Shown piece after piece: positions 53,403 to 61,507 of a stretch of DNA of 64,000 nt. Positions within the stretch are counted from its first letter, which is position 1, and every line of letters starts with the position of its first letter. Both the position numbers and the translations under genes were made by a program. Under the pieces are notes generated by a model, which saw nothing but the letters and a program-made list of their open reading frames with translations, made no database searches and was not told the origin of the DNA. This DNA comes from Dactylosporangium siamense (GTDB lineage Bacteria > Actinomycetota > Actinomycetes > Mycobacteriales > Micromonosporaceae), in contig NZ_BONQ01000038.1 in the NCBI RefSeq assembly GCF_016862795.1, positions 25,792-89,791 on the forward strand, written 5' to 3'.

Positions 53403-54542
53403 GTGCGCATCCCGTTCAATGACCTCGCCACACCGCACGCGTCGATCGTCGAGGACGTCGTCGCGGAGGTGCGCGCGCTGGCCGGCAACTCCCGCTTCAT
53501 CGGCGGGCCGGCCGTCGAGGCCTTCGAGCAGGACTTCGCGGCGTACTGCCGCACCACGCACGCCGTGGGGGTCGCCAACGGCACGGACGCGATCGAGCTG
53601 ACGCTGCGGGCGCTCGGTATCGGCGGCGGCGACGAGGTCCTGGTGCCGGCCAACACGTTCATCGCGACCGCCTCCGCCGTCGCGGCGACCGGCGCCACCC
53701 CCGTCTTCGTCGACGTGGACCCCGTGAGCCTCCTGGTCACGCCTGCCTCGCTGGAGGCCGGCAAGACCGAGCGGACCGCCGCGGTGATCCCGGTGCACCT
53801 CTACGGGCACATGGTGCCGCCGGCCGACGTGCTGCCGTTCGCGGCCAGGCACGGGCTCGCCGTGATCGAGGATTCCGCGCAGGCACATGGCGCCAACGCG
53901 CCGGCTGCCGCCCAGAATGAGGCTCTGGATGAGAAGGTGCGGGCCGGGTCCTACGGCGTCGCTGGAACCTTTAGTTTTTATCCGGGCAAGAACCTCGGCG
54001 CCTGGGGCGACGGCGGAGCGGTGGTGACCGACGACGCGCAGCTCGCCTCGCGGATCCGGTCACTGGCCAACCACGGCCGGTCCGAGGGGACCGATCACTA
54101 CGAACACCGCTACATCGGGCGCAACAGCCGGCTCGACGCGTTGCAGGCGACCGTCCTGCGCCGCAAGCTGGCCGACCTGGACTCAGCCACCGGGCAGCGC
54201 CGGCGCGTCGCGTCGGTGTACGCGGAGGCACTCGCCGCGCACGGCATCCCACTGGTGGCACCGCTGCCCGGGGTGGACAGCGCATGGCACCTGCTCGTCG
54301 CGCGGGTGCCGGGACGCGAGGCGGTCCGGCGCCTGCTGGACGAGGCCGGCATCGGCACCGGGGTCCACTACCCGGTTCCTTGCCACCGGCAACACGCATA
54401 CGCTACCGACCAGACCGTCAGCCTTCCGGCGGCCGAGCAGGCCGCCGCCGAGATCCTCTCCCTTCCCTTCTTCCCCCACCTGCGGGACGAAGAGGTCGCC
54501 TACGTCGCGGACCACCTCGCCAAGGCGATCGCCGCGCTCTGA
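53403..54542 (+). CDS. DegT/DnrJ/EryC1/StrS-family sugar aminotransferase
   Basis: A 379-residue PLP enzyme that aminates a keto sugar. Seen: FIGGPAVEAFEQDFAAYC, GVANGTDAIELTLRALG, PANTFIATASAVAATGATPVFVD, VIEDSAQAHGA and the PLP Lys196 in FSFYPGKNLGAWGDGGAV; then NHGRSEGTDHYEHRYIGRNSRLD. The pattern is that of 3-keto sugar aminotransferases (WbpE/QdtB group). The GTG start at 53403 has AAAGGA about 10 nt upstream. It follows the oxidoreductase and precedes the initiating transferase, so the two together probably make a 3-amino sugar for the repeat unit. No cognate N-acyltransferase is in the window. Confidence 0.92.
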   Translation: MRIPFNDLATPHASIVEDVVAEVRALAGNSRFIGGPAVEAFEQDFAAYCRTTHAVGVANGTDAIELTLRALGIGGGDEVLVPANTFIATASAVAATGATPVFVDVDPVSLLVTPASLEAGKTERTAAVIPVHLYGHMVPPADVLPFAARHGLAVIEDSAQAHGANAPAAAQNEALDEKVRAGSYGVAGTFSFYPGKNLGAWGDGGAVVTDDAQLASRIRSLANHGRSEGTDHYEHRYIGRNSRLDALQATVLRRKLADLDSATGQRRRVASVYAEALAAHGIPLVAPLPGVDSAWHLLVARVPGREAVRRLLDEAGIGTGVHYPVPCHRQHAYATDQTVSLPAAEQAAAEILSLPFFPHLRDEEVAYVADHLAKAIAAL

Positions 54543-54599
54543 TTTCCGTCAGCTCGCTCGTTCGTTGTCGCACCAACGCACAGTGAGGAGGTGTCGCTG

Positions 54600-55478
54600 T
54601 TGACCGCATCACAGGCCGTCGACGCTGCACTGAACACCACGCCGTCCTCGGCTGACTCGGCTGAGGACGCGTCCGATGACGCCACCGTCGTGATCTCGTC
54701 CCTGCCCCAGCCGGACACCGCGCCCATCGGCGGCGAGCTCGAGATCCCCGACGACGCCACCGTCGAGATCCCGATGCCGCAGCGGGTCCTGCGCAAGGTC
54801 GGCAGCGGCTGGGGCCTGATCCAGGGGCACCGCGAAGGCCGCTCGCTCATCCCGAAGCGGTCGCTGCGGCAGCTCGCGGAGGGTCTCGTCGCCCTGGCGA
54901 TCCTCGCCGCACTGTCGCCGGTGCTGCTCGTGGTCGCGCTCGCGGTCAAGTGGACCAGCGAGGGACCGATGCTGTTCCGGCAGGAGCGCCTCGGTCTGCA
55001 CCGCAGCACGTTCAAGATCATCAAGTTCCGCACGATGAGCAACAAGAACAGCGACGCGCAGCACCGCGAGTTCGTCAAGAAGATGCTCACCTCCGACGAC
55101 GACGTCGACGGCGGCGAGCAGGGCGTCTACAAGCTGGTCAACGACCCGCGGATCACGCCCATCGGCGGCTTCCTGCGGCGCACCAGCATCGACGAGCTGC
55201 CCCAGCTGTGGAACGTCGTGCGCGGCGAGATGTCCCTCGTCGGCCCGCGGCCGGTCCTCGCCTGGGAGGCGGACCTGTTCCCGCCGGAGGCGGAGCGGCG
55301 CTTCGCCTGCCGGCCCGGCATGACCGGCCTGTGGCAGGTGTCCGGCCGCAGCACCCTGGACTTCAAGGCCGCCCTCGAGCTCGACGTCGTATACGTCGAG
55401 AAGAAGTCGGTCTGGTATGACATCTCGATCCTCTGGCGCACGGTCGGAGTGGTCTTCAACCGATCGGTGGCACGGTGA
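54600..55478 (+). CDS. Initiating sugar-1-phosphate transferase (monotopic phosphoglycosyl transferase)
   Basis: A 292-residue enzyme that transfers a sugar-1-phosphate from an NDP-sugar to undecaprenyl phosphate, the first step of repeat-unit assembly. Seen: one hydrophobic re-entrant segment (about residues 92-113), LFRQERLGLHRSTFKIIKFRTM, TSIDELPQLWNVVRGEMSLVGPRP and RPGMTGLWQVSGRS. Unlike WbaP/WcaJ it has no four-helix N-terminal domain, only an acidic flexible tail with DDATVVI and DDATVEI (Thr29 and Thr54), which resemble FHA-binding phosphosites. TTG 54600 is chosen because GAGGAG lies 9 nt upstream; GTG 54591 abuts that site with no spacing. Confidence 0.9.
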   Translation: MTASQAVDAALNTTPSSADSAEDASDDATVVISSLPQPDTAPIGGELEIPDDATVEIPMPQRVLRKVGSGWGLIQGHREGRSLIPKRSLRQLAEGLVALAILAALSPVLLVVALAVKWTSEGPMLFRQERLGLHRSTFKIIKFRTMSNKNSDAQHREFVKKMLTSDDDVDGGEQGVYKLVNDPRITPIGGFLRRTSIDELPQLWNVVRGEMSLVGPRPVLAWEADLFPPEAERRFACRPGMTGLWQVSGRSTLDFKAALELDVVYVEKKSVWYDISILWRTVGVVFNRSVAR

Positions 55479-55518
55479 GCAATCCAGTCGCCGCTCGTCG
55501 TAAGGGCAGGGTGGCTCA

Positions 55519-56790
55519 GTGAAGGATCCGCGACTCCACGTCGTGATCGCGGTGGCGAATCTGCCGGTCGAGCGGGACCGGCGGGTCATCCGCGAGGTCA
55601 AGGCCCTGGAGGCGGCGGGCTACCGGGTCACGGTGATCTGCCCCCGGGGCGTCTCGAAGATCACGCAGGTGCCGGGCACCGTCGACGCGAAGGTCCGCTC
55701 GTACAAGATGTACGAGTCCTCCGGCGGCGCGGTCTCCTTCGCCGTCGAGTTCGCCTGGTCGTTCGTGTGCATCGGCTGGCACCTGATGGCCGCGGTGATC
55801 CGCGACAAGGCCGTCGCCGCCCAGGTCTGCAACCCGCCGGACGTCTTCTTCCCGCTCGCGCTGCTGATGCGGATGCTGGGCCGGCCGTGGGTCTTCGACC
55901 ACCACGACCTGTCCCCCGAGGTGTACCAGGCCCGCGGCGGCCGCCCCGGCTCGCTGCTGGACAAGGTGCTGCTGCGCTTCGAGAAGTGGTCGCAGCGCGC
56001 CGCCTCGGCGGTCGTGTCCACCAACGAGTCCTACCGCGAGCTCGCGATCAGCCGTGGCGGCTGCGACCCCTCCCGGGTGGTGGTGGTCCGCAACGGGCCG
56101 TCGGCGTCCGAGGTCAAGCCGGTCGCCTCCGCTCCCGCCGAGATCGACGACCACACCATCGTCTACCTGGGCGTCCTCGGCGCGCAGGACGGCGTCGACA
56201 ACGCGATCCTGGCCGCCGAGCGGCTGGTCGACCTGCGCGGCCGGCTCGGCTGGCGCCTCGTCGTCGCCGGTGACGGCGAGTGCCTGGAGAGCCTCAAGGC
56301 GCTGACCGTGGAGCGCAAGCTCGAGGACGTCGTGGAGTTCACCGGCTGGCTCGGCGTCGAGGAGATCGACCGGCTGCTGCGCACCGCTTCCGTCGGATTA
56401 CAGCCAGATCCTCGCAGCGCGCACGCCGAGGTGTCGACAATGGCCAAGACCGTCGAATACCTCGCCCGGGGACTGCCGGTCGTCGGTGTGGACATGCGGG
56501 AGACCCGGCGCAGCGCCGGTGACGCCGGGGTCTACGTCGAGCACGGCACCCCCGAGGAGTTCGCCGGCGCCCTGCACCGACTGCTGGACGACCCGGTGGC
56601 ACGTGCGTCGATGCGCAACGTCGCGCTCGCGCGGTTCCGCAACACCTTGGCCTGGGAACACCAGGCGGCGGCTTATGTCCGGCTATGGGACGAGTTGCTG
56701 TCCACCCGCCGTGAGAGGTACAAAGCGGGGTCGGCGATCATTCGACAAGCCGCACCCGCAGACGTCAGTCAGGCAGAGCAACGACAGTGA
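55519..56790 (+). CDS. Glycosyltransferase family 4
   Basis: A 423-residue GT-B enzyme. Seen: VANLPVERDRRVIREVKALEAAGYRVTVICPRG, FDHHDLSPEVYQARGG, VVVRNGPSASEVKP, IVYLGVLGAQDGVDNAI and the C-terminal donor-site region SAHAEVSTMAKTVEYLARGL followed by PVVGVDM, with the E(x7)E-like spacing of GT4. It adds a sugar to the lipid-linked intermediate at the cytosolic face. GTG 55519. It follows the initiating transferase, so it is a candidate for the second sugar (inference from order). The gap to the chain-length gene is 54 nt. Confidence 0.9.
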   Translation: MKDPRLHVVIAVANLPVERDRRVIREVKALEAAGYRVTVICPRGVSKITQVPGTVDAKVRSYKMYESSGGAVSFAVEFAWSFVCIGWHLMAAVIRDKAVAAQVCNPPDVFFPLALLMRMLGRPWVFDHHDLSPEVYQARGGRPGSLLDKVLLRFEKWSQRAASAVVSTNESYRELAISRGGCDPSRVVVVRNGPSASEVKPVASAPAEIDDHTIVYLGVLGAQDGVDNAILAAERLVDLRGRLGWRLVVAGDGECLESLKALTVERKLEDVVEFTGWLGVEEIDRLLRTASVGLQPDPRSAHAEVSTMAKTVEYLARGLPVVGVDMRETRRSAGDAGVYVEHGTPEEFAGALHRLLDDPVARASMRNVALARFRNTLAWEHQAAAYVRLWDELLSTRRERYKAGSAIIRQAAPADVSQAEQRQ

Positions 56791-56844
56791 TGCGCGCAAA
56801 TGAATACCGCCCGACCGGCGACCGCGCTTGTGTGAGGGGATGAC

Positions 56845-57840
56845 GTGGACCTCTGGGATCTCGCCAAGCTGATGGGTCGACGCTGGTATCTCATGGCGCC
56901 GATGATCATCTTGACCCTGGCCGCGACCAGCTGGGCGCTGCTCACCATCAAGCCCGACTACACCTCGACCGGTCAGATCATGCTGATCCCGCCGGCCGAC
57001 CGCACCCCGTTGACACCTGCCGAGCTGCAGTCGACCAACACCTGGGTCGAGGTCGGCGAGGACATCATGGCCAAGGCCCTGTCGATCTCGCTGAACACCA
57101 ACCAGACCCACAAGGAGATCGAGGGCGAGGGCTTCTCCTCGAGCTTCGAGGTCGCCGCCGAGGACCGCTCCAGCATCCTCACCGTGACCGCGACCGCGAC
57201 CACCGCCGCCGCCGCACAGGCGACCGTGCAGCGCCTGCAGAAGCAGATCACCCGCGAGGTCGACGAGATGCAGGCGCGCTACAAGCCCAAGGCGGGCCGC
57301 GCGATCAGCACCCAGGTCCTCGACGCCGGCGACACCATCGAGGTCGTCTCCTCGAAGGTCAAGCGCGCCGCCGTCGTCATCATCGGCGTCGGGTTGCTGC
57401 TCACCGCCGCGGTGACCATCGTCGGTGACAACATCCTGCGCCGCCGGGCCCGCGCCCAGGCACTGCGCCGCCAGCAGGCCGGCGACCTCGAGTCCGGCGA
57501 CGACGCCGACGTCATAGCCGACACCGACCGGTCGCCCGGCGGTCGCGTCAACGGGACGGGCAAGGCGGCCAACGGCAGCGAAGTCGTCGCGAAGCAGGAC
57601 GAGACGGCCGTGATCACCGTCGGCCGGATCAAGAGCACCGTGGCGAGCAACAACGGCAACGCCAATGCCAACGCCGCCGGGCCCGGCCTCACGGTGGCGT
57701 ACCGGCAGGCCGAGGTAGCCCCGGACGACGACCGGCGCGGGGTCGAGCCCGACGACGCGACGATCATCCTGCCGCTGGGCAACACGCCGTGGGCCGGCCG
57801 GGAGGGTCGCGACAAGGACGCTGAGGCGCGCAACCGTTGA
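56845..57840 (+). CDS. Wzz/YveK-type chain-length determinant protein
   Basis: A 331-residue protein with membrane segments at about 15-35 and 172-194 enclosing an extracytoplasmic domain of about 135 residues, the Wzz-type layout. There is no fused tyrosine kinase and none is encoded nearby. A cytosolic tail of about 135 residues is Asn/Ala/Asp-rich and disordered, with QDETAVI (Thr254) and PDDATIIL (Thr306) that resemble FHA-binding phosphothreonine motifs. It likely sets polymer length with the ligase/polymerase gene, which it overlaps (TTGA). GTG 56845 with GAGGGGATG upstream. Confidence 0.85.
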   Translation: MDLWDLAKLMGRRWYLMAPMIILTLAATSWALLTIKPDYTSTGQIMLIPPADRTPLTPAELQSTNTWVEVGEDIMAKALSISLNTNQTHKEIEGEGFSSSFEVAAEDRSSILTVTATATTAAAAQATVQRLQKQITREVDEMQARYKPKAGRAISTQVLDAGDTIEVVSSKVKRAAVVIIGVGLLLTAAVTIVGDNILRRRARAQALRRQQAGDLESGDDADVIADTDRSPGGRVNGTGKAANGSEVVAKQDETAVITVGRIKSTVASNNGNANANAAGPGLTVAYRQAEVAPDDDRRGVEPDDATIILPLGNTPWAGREGRDKDAEARNR

Positions 57841-59324
57841 CCTCCAGCACCGTGGCGGGCGAGAGCCGCACGCGTAGCCAGGCGCCACCCGCTGCGGTGG
57901 CGCCGGATGACCTGCGGATCTTCAAGCGCAAGCCGAAGCGGAAACGGGTCCAGGGTTACCGCCCGTCGCCCGACCTGCTGCCGGTCCTGATCGACGAGCG
58001 CACCTACGCCTCGCGCCGGCGGCGCAGCCACATCGACGCCGCGTCGCTGCTCGTCCTGGTCGTGATCCTGATCCAGCTGCTGCCGTCCCGACTGGTCGTG
58101 CCGGACCTGACCTCGGTCGGCCGGCCCGGCCTGCTGATCGGCCTGCTGCTGGCCGTCTGGTGGATGCTGTCCAAGCTGCACCCGCGCCTGGCCATGATCG
58201 GCCCGCAGCCGATGCGGTGGGCGTTCGTGGTCTACGCGCTCACGCTGCTGCTGTCCTACGCGGCCGGTCAGTTCCGTGGCCTGCCCGTGCTGGAGGCCAA
58301 CTCCGCCGACCGGGCCCTGCTCGGCGCCCTGGCGTTCATGGGCATCGTCTTCATGACCGCCGACGGCGTGCCGACCCGCGAGCGCCTCGACGACGTGCAG
58401 CGGGTCCTGGTCTACTGCACCGGGATCAACGCCCTGCTGGGCATCCTGCAGTTCGTCACCAAGAAGGACCTCACGCAGAACATCGTCATCCCCGGCCTGA
58501 CCCTGCAGGGCGAGCTGGTCGGCCTCGCCGACCGCGGCGGCGGCGGCCTCATCCGGGTCGCCGGCACCACGGGGCACTTCATCGAGTTCAGCGTGGTCAT
58601 GGCGTTCGCGGTGCCGCTGGGCATCCACTACGCCCGCTACGCCAAGACGAAGCTCGAGCGCCGGATCTTCCTCGTCGCGACGCTGCTGATCGCCGGATCG
58701 ATCCCCCTCGCGCTGTCCCGCACCGGCATCCTCGCCGTCGGCATCGCCCTGCTGTGCATGTGGCCGGCGTGGAGCTGGCGCTTCCGCTTCAACGTCGTGG
58801 TCATCAGCCTGGGCCTGCTGGGCGTGCTGTCCGTGGTCCGGCCCGGCCTGCTGGGCACGCTGCGGTCCCTGTTCAGCAACGCCGAGGACGACCCGAGCAT
58901 CAAGGGCCGCACCGACGACTACGCCATCGTCTTCCAGTACGCCTCCGAACGGCCCTGGCTGGGCCGTGGCACCGGCACGTTCATTCCCGAGCTGTACCGC
59001 TACCTGGACAACCAGTGGCTGATGACGCTCATGAACAACGGCTACCTCGGCATCGCCGGGATGGTGGTGCTGCACTTCTCCGGCGTGTTCCTCGCGATCA
59101 TCGCGTTCCGCCGGGCGGAGAATGAGGTCGACCGTCACCTGTGCGCGGCCATCTCGGCCGTCCCGCTCATCGCGGCCCTCACCGGCCTCACGTTCGACTC
59201 GTTCTCGTTCAGCACCTTCGTGGTCGTGCTCGCCCTGCAGCTCGGCGCCGCCGGCGCGATGTGGCGCTTCACGCACCCGGCCCGCACCACCCGCGGCGCC
59301 GCCGTCGGCGCTCTCCAACGCTGA
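57837..59324 (+). CDS. O-antigen ligase/polymerase (Wzy-like)
   Basis: A 495-residue membrane protein with about 11-12 hydrophobic segments after a basic cytosolic N-terminus (FKRKPKRKRVQGYRPSP). The large outside loop near residues 345-400 carries IKGRTDDYAIVFQYASERPW and LGRGTGTFIPELY, matching the Wzy_C/O-antigen ligase domain. It would polymerise repeat units or ligate the polymer to its acceptor. Start codon is TTG 57837, overlapping the TGA of the chain-length gene (TTGA), so translation is coupled; a GTG at 57852 is an alternative. It is followed at 14 nt by a glycosyltransferase gene. Confidence 0.9.
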   Translation: MTSSTVAGESRTRSQAPPAAVAPDDLRIFKRKPKRKRVQGYRPSPDLLPVLIDERTYASRRRRSHIDAASLLVLVVILIQLLPSRLVVPDLTSVGRPGLLIGLLLAVWWMLSKLHPRLAMIGPQPMRWAFVVYALTLLLSYAAGQFRGLPVLEANSADRALLGALAFMGIVFMTADGVPTRERLDDVQRVLVYCTGINALLGILQFVTKKDLTQNIVIPGLTLQGELVGLADRGGGGLIRVAGTTGHFIEFSVVMAFAVPLGIHYARYAKTKLERRIFLVATLLIAGSIPLALSRTGILAVGIALLCMWPAWSWRFRFNVVVISLGLLGVLSVVRPGLLGTLRSLFSNAEDDPSIKGRTDDYAIVFQYASERPWLGRGTGTFIPELYRYLDNQWLMTLMNNGYLGIAGMVVLHFSGVFLAIIAFRRAENEVDRHLCAAISAVPLIAALTGLTFDSFSFSTFVVVLALQLGAAGAMWRFTHPARTTRGAAVGALQR

Positions 59325-59338
59325 ATCTGGAGTTTTCG

Positions 59339-60160
59339 GTGATCTCAGTCGTCATCGCCGCCCACAACGAGGCGGCGGTCATCGGACGCTGCCTCGACGG
59401 CATCCTCGCCCCCGACATCGACATCACCGTGGTCGCCAACGGGTGCAGTGACGACACGGCCGCGATCGCCGCGAGCCGCCCCGGCGTCCGCGTCATCGAC
59501 CGCCCCGAGCCGGGCAAGTCGGGCGCCTTGAACGCCGGCGACGCGGTCGCCACCGGCTTCCCCCGCATCTACCTGGACGCCGACATCCCGCTGACCGCCG
59601 CCGATCTGCGGGTCTTGGCGGCCTTTTTGTCCGAGACGCCCGGCCTGCTCGCCGCCACCGCGCGCCGGGCCCTGGACACCCGCCGGCGCCCGCTGCTGGT
59701 GAAGGCGCACAGCGCGATCAACGGCCGGCTCCCCGCGTACCGCGACGCGCTCTACGGCCGTGGCGTCATCGCACTGTCCGCCTCCGGCCGGGCGAGGTTC
59801 GACACCTTCCCCGAGGTGGTCGCCGACGACCTGTTCCTCGACGGCCTCTTCGGCCCCGGCGAGAAGGCCGAGACGCCCGCGGTCGTCGCCGTCGTCGAGA
59901 CGCCCCGCCGCACTTCGGATCTCGTGAAGCGTTTGGCCAGGGTACGGGCGGGTAACGCGGCTCTGCGCGCCGCGGGTGCCGCCCGTCCGGCGGCGCGCTC
60001 CTCGTGGTTGCGCGACGTGGTCGTCCCGAGGCCCTGGCTTCTGCCGGCGGCGGTGGGCTACGTTGCGCTCACCGTTGCCGCGTCGCGCGCCGCCCGCCGC
60101 CGCGACGTCGGATGGGGCCACGACACGTCCACCCGCGGAGCAGTCGGAGCACAACAGTGA
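59339..60160 (+). CDS. Glycosyltransferase family 2
   Basis: A 273-residue GT-A enzyme. Seen: VISVVIAAHNEAAVIGRCLDG, VVANGCSDDTAAIAA, RPEPGKSGALNAGD and the metal site IYLDADIPLTAADL. A C-terminal hydrophobic segment (about 232-252) may anchor it. The EPGKSGALNAG motif is found in family-2 enzymes using large substrates or chitin/cellulose-synthase-like folds, but the protein is short. GTG 59339 with CTGGAG 6 nt upstream. Its stop overlaps the next GTG (GTGA). Sugar specificity is unknown. Confidence 0.87.
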   Translation: MISVVIAAHNEAAVIGRCLDGILAPDIDITVVANGCSDDTAAIAASRPGVRVIDRPEPGKSGALNAGDAVATGFPRIYLDADIPLTAADLRVLAAFLSETPGLLAATARRALDTRRRPLLVKAHSAINGRLPAYRDALYGRGVIALSASGRARFDTFPEVVADDLFLDGLFGPGEKAETPAVVAVVETPRRTSDLVKRLARVRAGNAALRAAGAARPAARSSWLRDVVVPRPWLLPAAVGYVALTVAASRAARRRDVGWGHDTSTRGAVGAQQ

Positions 60161-61128
60161 GCCTTGATCCAGTCGTCAGCGTCGTCCTCGTCTCGTACAA
60201 CACCCGCGAGCTGACGCTCAAGAACCTCGCGGGCCTGCAGGCGGCCACCGCCGTGCCGATCGAGATCATCGTGGTCGACAACGCCTCGACCGACAACTCG
60301 GCGGCGGCGATCGGCCACGCCTACCCCGAGGTGCGCGTCCTGCGCCAGCCGGAGAACCTCGGCTTCGGCAACGCGGTCAACCTCGGCGCCGCACGCGCCA
60401 CCGGCCGCTGGATCCTGCTGATCAACCCGGACACCGAGCCGGTCGGCGACGTGATCCGCACCCTGGTCGAGTTCGCCGGCAGCCACCCCGAGAACCGCAT
60501 CTACACCGGCCGGACGCTGCGCGCCGACCACACCGACGACGGCCACTCCGTGCACGCGCTGCCCAGCCTGTGGGGCTACACCTGCTTCGCCACCGGCCTG
60601 TCGTCGCTGCGCCGGCAGTCGGCGCTGTTCAACCCCGACGAGCTGCCCGGCCTCGACCGGGCCATCGGCGGCGAGGTGCCGGCCGTGTCCGGTTGCCTGC
60701 TGCTCATCGACCGGCCCCTCTGGCAGCAGCTGGGCGGCTTCACCCCGGACTACTTCATGTACAGCGAGGACATCGACCTCAGCGCCCGCGCCCGCGACCT
60801 GGGCGCCCGCCCGGTCCTCGTCCCGGAGGCGCAGCTGCTGCACGTCGGCGGCGCCGCCTCCAGCACGGTCAACAAGCGGATCATGGTGCTGCGGGGCAAG
60901 ACCACGTTCGTCCGCCTGCGCTGGTCGCCCGGCCGGGCGAAGGTTGCCCGGCTGCTCATTTCCGCCGGGGTACTGCTCCGCGCCGCCGGCGGGGCGAGCT
61001 GGCGCGAGGTATGGCGCCAGCGGGCGACGTGGCTGGCCGGCTGGCCCGCGCCGGGCGGCGCCGCGGTCATCCCCGCGCAGGCCGTGCCGTCCGAACCGGC
61101 GGCCACCCGGTCGGGTTCTCAGCCGTAG
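60157..61128 (+). CDS. Glycosyltransferase family 2 (rhamnosyltransferase-like)
   Basis: A 323-residue enzyme. Seen: VSVVLVSYNTRELTLKNLAGL, VVDNASTDNSAAAIG, RQPENLGFGNAVNLGAARATG and LINPDTEPVGDV, then GCLLLIDRPLWQQLGGFTPDYFMYSEDIDLSARARDLG, the acceptor-site pattern of WbbL/rhamnosyltransferase-type GT2 proteins. It is the last gene of the polysaccharide run. GTG 60157 overlaps the preceding stop. Its final codons and TAG lie in the first copy of a 20-bp triplicated repeat. Confidence 0.9.
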   Translation: MSLDPVVSVVLVSYNTRELTLKNLAGLQAATAVPIEIIVVDNASTDNSAAAIGHAYPEVRVLRQPENLGFGNAVNLGAARATGRWILLINPDTEPVGDVIRTLVEFAGSHPENRIYTGRTLRADHTDDGHSVHALPSLWGYTCFATGLSSLRRQSALFNPDELPGLDRAIGGEVPAVSGCLLLIDRPLWQQLGGFTPDYFMYSEDIDLSARARDLGARPVLVPEAQLLHVGGAASSTVNKRIMVLRGKTTFVRLRWSPGRAKVARLLISAGVLLRAAGGASWREVWRQRATWLAGWPAPGGAAVIPAQAVPSEPAATRSGSQP

Positions 61129-61167
61129 GTCGGGTTTCTCAGCCGTAGGTCGGGTTTCTCAGCCGTA
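61110..61167. repeat. Three tandem copies of a ~20-bp unit spanning two convergent gene ends
   Basis: GTCGGGTTTCTCAGCCGTAG occurs three times in a row (61110-61128 lacking one T, 61129-61148, 61149-61167). The first copy carries the TAG of the plus-strand glycosyltransferase gene; the third carries the TGA of the minus-strand gene at 61159. The middle copy is non-coding. Confidence 0.88.
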
Positions 61168-61488
61168 CCGTGGGGCGCTGCGGCTGCGCTGGATGTTCGG
61201 CGTGCGCCGCTCGCGGGCGCGCCAGCAGCCGGTGTGCCAGTGCCGGCGGTCGGCGAGGTCGCCACGGCCGTCGGCCGGCCAGGACACCAGGTGCGGCACA
61301 CCCGGGGCGATCTCCTGGTCACAGCCGGGGCAGCGGTACGCCTTCGTCGCGGCGCTGGCCGGAATGTTGCGGACCTGCCACTCGCCGTCACTCCACGTCT
61401 GCACTCCTTCGACGCCGCGCTTGACCCGTTCGAGATCGATCGGCTCGGGCGCGGCGTCGCGGCGGACGTGATTGCGACGTGGGCTCAC
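61159..61488 (-). CDS. Small conserved hypothetical protein with Cys/His metal-site pattern
   Basis: A 109-residue protein beginning MSPRRNHVRRDAAPEPIDLERVK. The central part has YRCPGCDQEIAPG and, 20 residues later, RHWHTGCWRARERR, so a CxxC...HxHxxC pattern that could bind zinc. The ends are basic. Similar short proteins, often labelled 'ATP/GTP-binding protein' without evidence, are widespread in actinobacteria; no P-loop is visible. It is convergent with the polysaccharide run and lies 19 nt upstream of the hydroxyacyl-CoA dehydrogenase gene's far end, on the same strand. Function unknown. Confidence 0.68.
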   Translation of the reverse strand: MSPRRNHVRRDAAPEPIDLERVKRGVEGVQTWSDGEWQVRNIPASAATKAYRCPGCDQEIAPGVPHLVSWPADGRGDLADRRHWHTGCWRARERRTPNIQRSRSAPRYG

Positions 61489-61507
61489 ACTTCCAGCGTA
61501 CCGATGA

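Noticed and set aside
61110..61167. Possible CRISPR-like repeat
   Set aside because: Copies are directly adjacent without spacers, short and only three; explained as a tandem duplication at gene ends.
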